Shown: positions 61,093 through 64,000 of the stretch, in pieces
How positions within the stretch are numbered: position 1 is the stretch's first letter
How the letters are laid out: every line of letters starts with the position of its first letter
Assembly: GCF_000717595.1 (NCBI RefSeq)
Contig: NZ_JNZO01000037.1
Coordinates: 10,555 to 74,554 of the forward strand
Origin: Streptomyces flavochromogenes
Lineage (GTDB): Bacteria > Actinomycetota > Actinomycetes > Streptomycetales > Streptomycetaceae
DNA: 64,000 nt
Direction: 5' to 3'
Program-made: the position numbers and the translations under genes
Notes under the pieces: generated by a model
The model's input: only the letters and a program-made list of their open reading frames with translations
The model's database searches: none
What the model was told of the DNA's origin: nothing

Positions 61093-61332
61093 ATGGGTAC
61101 GCCGCCCAACGATCCGGTACCGCCGAGCCCCACCCCGACACCTGGGCCCGGTCCTGGCCCGCAACCGGGCCCCGCGCCCGGTCCGGTGCCCGGGCCGGGC
61201 GGTCCTGACCCGGTGCCGCCGACTCCGCCGCAGCCTGGGCCGGACCCCCAGCCGGGCGGTCCCCGCCCGGAGCCGGGGCCCCACCCCGGTCCACTGCCCG
61301 GTCCGGTACCCGCGCCTGAGCCGCTCACCTGA
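61093..61332 (+). CDS. Small proline/glycine-rich repeat protein
   Basis: A 79-residue protein, MGTPPNDPVPPSPTPTPGPG, composed almost wholly of P, G and a few charged residues in PGP repeats. A good ribosome site GAGGTG lies five bases upstream. It is probably unstructured. It could be a real small wall-associated or RNA-binding protein or a GC-rich artefact; function unknown. Confidence 0.5.
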   Translation: MGTPPNDPVPPSPTPTPGPGPGPQPGPAPGPVPGPGGPDPVPPTPPQPGPDPQPGGPRPEPGPHPGPLPGPVPAPEPLT

Positions 61333-61389
61333 CGGCCGGAGCCGCTCAGTGCCGATGCGCAATGGGGCTACCAGCCTTCGGGTCCGGCA

Positions 61390-64000
61390 TCACTTCCCCC
61401 TGTTGTCCGTGATGCGGGGGTGGTCACCGGGCCCGGAGGCATCGACGGACCGCTGATGAGGGGCTTGAGCGCCGGGGCTGTGCGTGATCGCGGGTGTGAT
61501 GGCTGTGGCCTGGAGGCCGCGTTGCGGTGCCGGGATCTGGTCGGGAACGGGAGGGTGGGATCCCGGCTTGGGAGTCCCGCCCCCTTTCGGCGGTGGGTTA
61601 GGGGCGGGTGTTTTGCAGCATGTGAATGGTTTCGGAGTTTTTTCTTCCATGGCCCATCCGTGGTCGGTGAGGAGGGTTTCTAGTCGTTGGATGGCTTCTT
61701 CGAGGCCGGTGTGGTCACCGAGGAGGGCCAGTGCGTGGAAGCGGTGGCGCCAGAGTTCTTCGCGTTCCCGGGCTGCTTCCAGGCCGCGGCTGGCTGCCCA
61801 TAGTGCGCCTGGGCCGTCTCCGTCTTCGAGGTACCAGTTCGCCAGGAGGCTGGAGGTGTTGACGACTTTGTCGTTGATGTCCTCCACGATTGGTTCGGCC
61901 CAGCTGTAGTAGGTGGGGCTGACGCCGGAGAAGGGGCGGCCGTGGACCAGTTCGAGGGCGCGGCGCAGTAGGCCCTGGACTTGGTCGCGGGGGACCTGGA
62001 GGGCGATGTCGTGGAGGAGCTGGAACTGGATCCAGTCGCATTCCACTCCGACGAGCCGGTGGCCTTCGGCGTGTTTGGTCATGCGGCGGAAGTAGGGCTG
62101 GCCCCCATCGTCGAGGCCGAGCCACCGCCGCACATCACGCAGGCGGGTGTTGCGGGTCTTGGGGTTGGTCAGTCCGCCGCGGGGGGAGAGGACTCGTCGA
62201 TCTGTGGGGCCGTGGCGCCGGGGTGGAGGACGAGGAACGCGGCCAGTTCCATGGCCCGGGTGCGGCGGTTGGAGTCGATCGTGCCGCGGGCGCCGGTGAC
62301 CGCCACCGGGCCCAGGATGCTGACCACGGGCCGGTCCTGGGGGAAGCCGGCGTCCCGTAGTTCTGCCCCGGGTGTACCGGCGGCGAATGCAACAGCGTTG
62401 GCGGGAGGTTGGGCCGGGGGAGTGGGCGGGAGGGTGCTGGGAAGCCGGACGCTGATCTGTGGCAGGGCCCGCGAGGAGGGCAGGACCACATGCCCCGGCG
62501 CCGCGGAGGCAGGCATCACCGGCACTACCAGAGTGACGCCGGTGTTGCCGCTCGTGGCGCCGGCAGCGGACGAGGAAGGGCGGATGGTGACCGAAGTCTC
62601 CACAACGGCTTCGCCGTCGTCTTCAGACCCGTCCTCCTCTTGATCGTCCTCTTCTCCTGCGTCTTCGGGATCTTCGTCGAGTTCGGCGAGGACGGACAGC
62701 AGACTCGGCGCCGCCGGGCCTGTACCCGAGGGCGGCTGCGGTGAAGGAACAGCGGCGGTGGCGGGTTCGAGACCGGGGCAGGAGTTTGGCCAGAGGGACG
62801 GGCTCTGTGGCGGGTACGCCGGTGGGGGAGTCCGCTGTCACTGCGAGGGTGAGGATGTCGGCGTATTCGTCGTCGCTGCACATCGACAGCACGCAGTGCA
62901 GCGTAGTGTTCGGCACCGCCAGGGTAGGGGTATCGGTGTCGATCTCCCACACCTCGCCGGCGGCGGCACGGGCGGGCTGCGCATCGCTGGTGATCACCGC
63001 CGTGGACGACAGCAGCTCAGCATCCAAGATGCTGTCGAGGCGGCTCACGGCCTGGGGAGCCGGGCAGGTGTCGAGATCGCAGAGCACCACCAGGGGCTGG
63101 AACTCCTCGGCGTCATCCGACACCCGGGCGTGGAACAGATCAGGCAGATCCACCTCGGCCATGAGCCGCTGCTGGTCCCCATGGTGTGCACCCGCTGCGG
63201 CGGTGGCCGTTTCGAGGTCTGGATGCGGCTGCACCCGCTGGGCGTCGAGCAGCGACAGCCCCGGGGCGGTGTCCTCACCCGCGACCAGGACATCCACCTG
63301 CCCCGGCGGAGACAACGCCAGCGAGACACCCAAGGTGCGCAGCATCTGCAGGCGGCGGCTTCCCGTCAGGTGCAGCGCACCGAACTCCTCCAGGTCGATG
63401 AGGAGGACCCCGCCGCCTGTGTCTTCCCCCAGAGGTACGAGCCCTGGGTAGGGAGCGGCGACCTCGGCCAACTCGTCGCTGTCCAGGAGCTCGGTGGAGT
63501 CAGCGGGGCACCACCACACCCCGGAGCGGTCCTTGACCGCGGTGAACGGAGCCGCCGCGCCGAGCGGGAGCTGCCCGTCACTGTCGTTCGCGGTCTCGGA
63601 CAGGTGCAGCAGGACGCCCTCCGCACCCAGCCGAATGGCGACCAGAGGAGGCAGCGCCCGTTCCTGCGCAGCAAGGTGGGAGGCGAGCGTACGCAGCGCG
63701 GTATCCAGAAGCAGCAGTTCCGTAGTTGAGTCCCTGCTGCGCAGTGCCTGCTCGGTGACCGCTGCACGACCGGTGGGCATCACGATGGCCGTGCCGTCTT
63801 CACGCTGGCGCCGCTGCAGGGCGCGCCGTCGCCGGAGCATCAGTACGACGCCACCGGCGACCAGAGTGCCCCCCGCTGCGGACAGCAGGGTGCTCATGGC
63901 GGAGTCGTTGGCAATGCGCTCGACGGCAGGCGCTCGGGTGCTCGTGGCGCTGGGGGTGGGGGCGGGGACCCGGCTGGTGGGGGGCTGGGCAGTGGGGGAG
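61390..64000 (-). pseudogene. BTAD-type regulator with membrane segment, frameshifted, runs off the right edge
   Basis: Frame one covers 64000-62765: a Pro/Thr/Ala-rich region, a transmembrane helix LLSAAGGTLVAGGVVLMLRR, and a long soluble region (LDTALRTLASHLAAQE, GVLLIDLEEFGALHLTG). A one-base shift near 62765 moves to PSPQPPSGTGPAAPS, the acidic EDAGEEDDQEEDGSEDD, and the winged helix region VSILGPVAVTGARGTID, AMELAAFLVLHPGATAPQID. A second shift near 62180, in a run of six C, restores the frame: LRDVRRWLGLDDGG and the BTAD helices SSLLANWYLEDGDGPGALWA to 61390. The two shifts compensate. The gene may be inactive, or either shift may be a sequence error. Confidence 0.75.

Noticed and set aside
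1..64000. tRNA or rRNA genes, or an integrase attachment site in a tRNA
   Set aside because: No cloverleaf-like segment with a T-arm GGTTCGAATCC-type motif was noticed on either strand by eye.

Overview
The window reads as a stretch of high-GC Streptomyces chromosome. Support comes from the strong G/C third-position codon bias, GTG and TTG starts, a complete SapB-type (ram/amf) lanthipeptide cluster whose precursor core matches SapB as I remember it, a CBM2-Fn3-GH18 chitinase with streptomycete promoter repeats, a VanJ-like protein beside a Cse-type two-component system, and SpoIIE-type phosphatases. Decayed genes, IS remnants and recombinases are dense, which suggests an accessory, possibly subterminal, region. 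No tRNA, rRNA or CRISPR array was seen.

Left part (1-9.3 kb): a small membrane protein is coupled to a winged-helix regulator, followed by a decayed LexA-type protease fragment. Then comes a tightly coupled four-gene operon (2292-9297): a Trypco1-type protein, a trypsin-like protease fused to a VMAP-like region, a MoxR-type AAA+ ATPase, and a 1104-residue fusion of vWA, pseudokinase and FtsK-like ATPase. This has the architecture of the ternary (vWA-MoxR-associated) conflict systems and is the best candidate for a poorly understood defence system here.

9.3-26.5 kb: a lipoprotein; a cell-envelope island (VanJ-like exo/endonuclease/phosphatase-fold protein, OmpR-type regulator, sensor kinase, D,D-carboxypeptidase); epimerase and SDR pseudogenes; the ramC-ramS-ramA-ramB operon with convergent ramR; and a Ser/Thr kinase.

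26.5-41.2 kb: a chitinase, a divergent hydrolase/HxlR pair with an operator-like repeat, and an almost 9-kb secreted RHS polymorphic toxin. Its HINT domain and C-terminal tip (H-Y-E pattern, likely ADP-ribosyltransferase fold) are followed by a small candidate immunity gene.

41-51.6 kb: a heat-stress cluster (Hsp18-type regulator, Hsp20, two DUF2267 proteins), a SUKH-like protein, IS21 and integrase debris, a receiver-like protein, a small gene behind a SigB-like promoter, a cold-shock protein with a structured leader, and a desaturase/ferredoxin-reductase operon divergent from a PucR-type regulator with an inverted-repeat operator.

51.6-64 kb: an IS with perfect 15-bp terminal repeats and a frameshifted transposase, an acetyltransferase, IS5, NACHT and IS21 remnants, a PAS-GAF-PP2C phosphatase, a tyrosine recombinase overlapping a short partner ORF, CsbD, a proline-rich peptide, and a frameshifted BTAD-type regulator that runs off the right edge.
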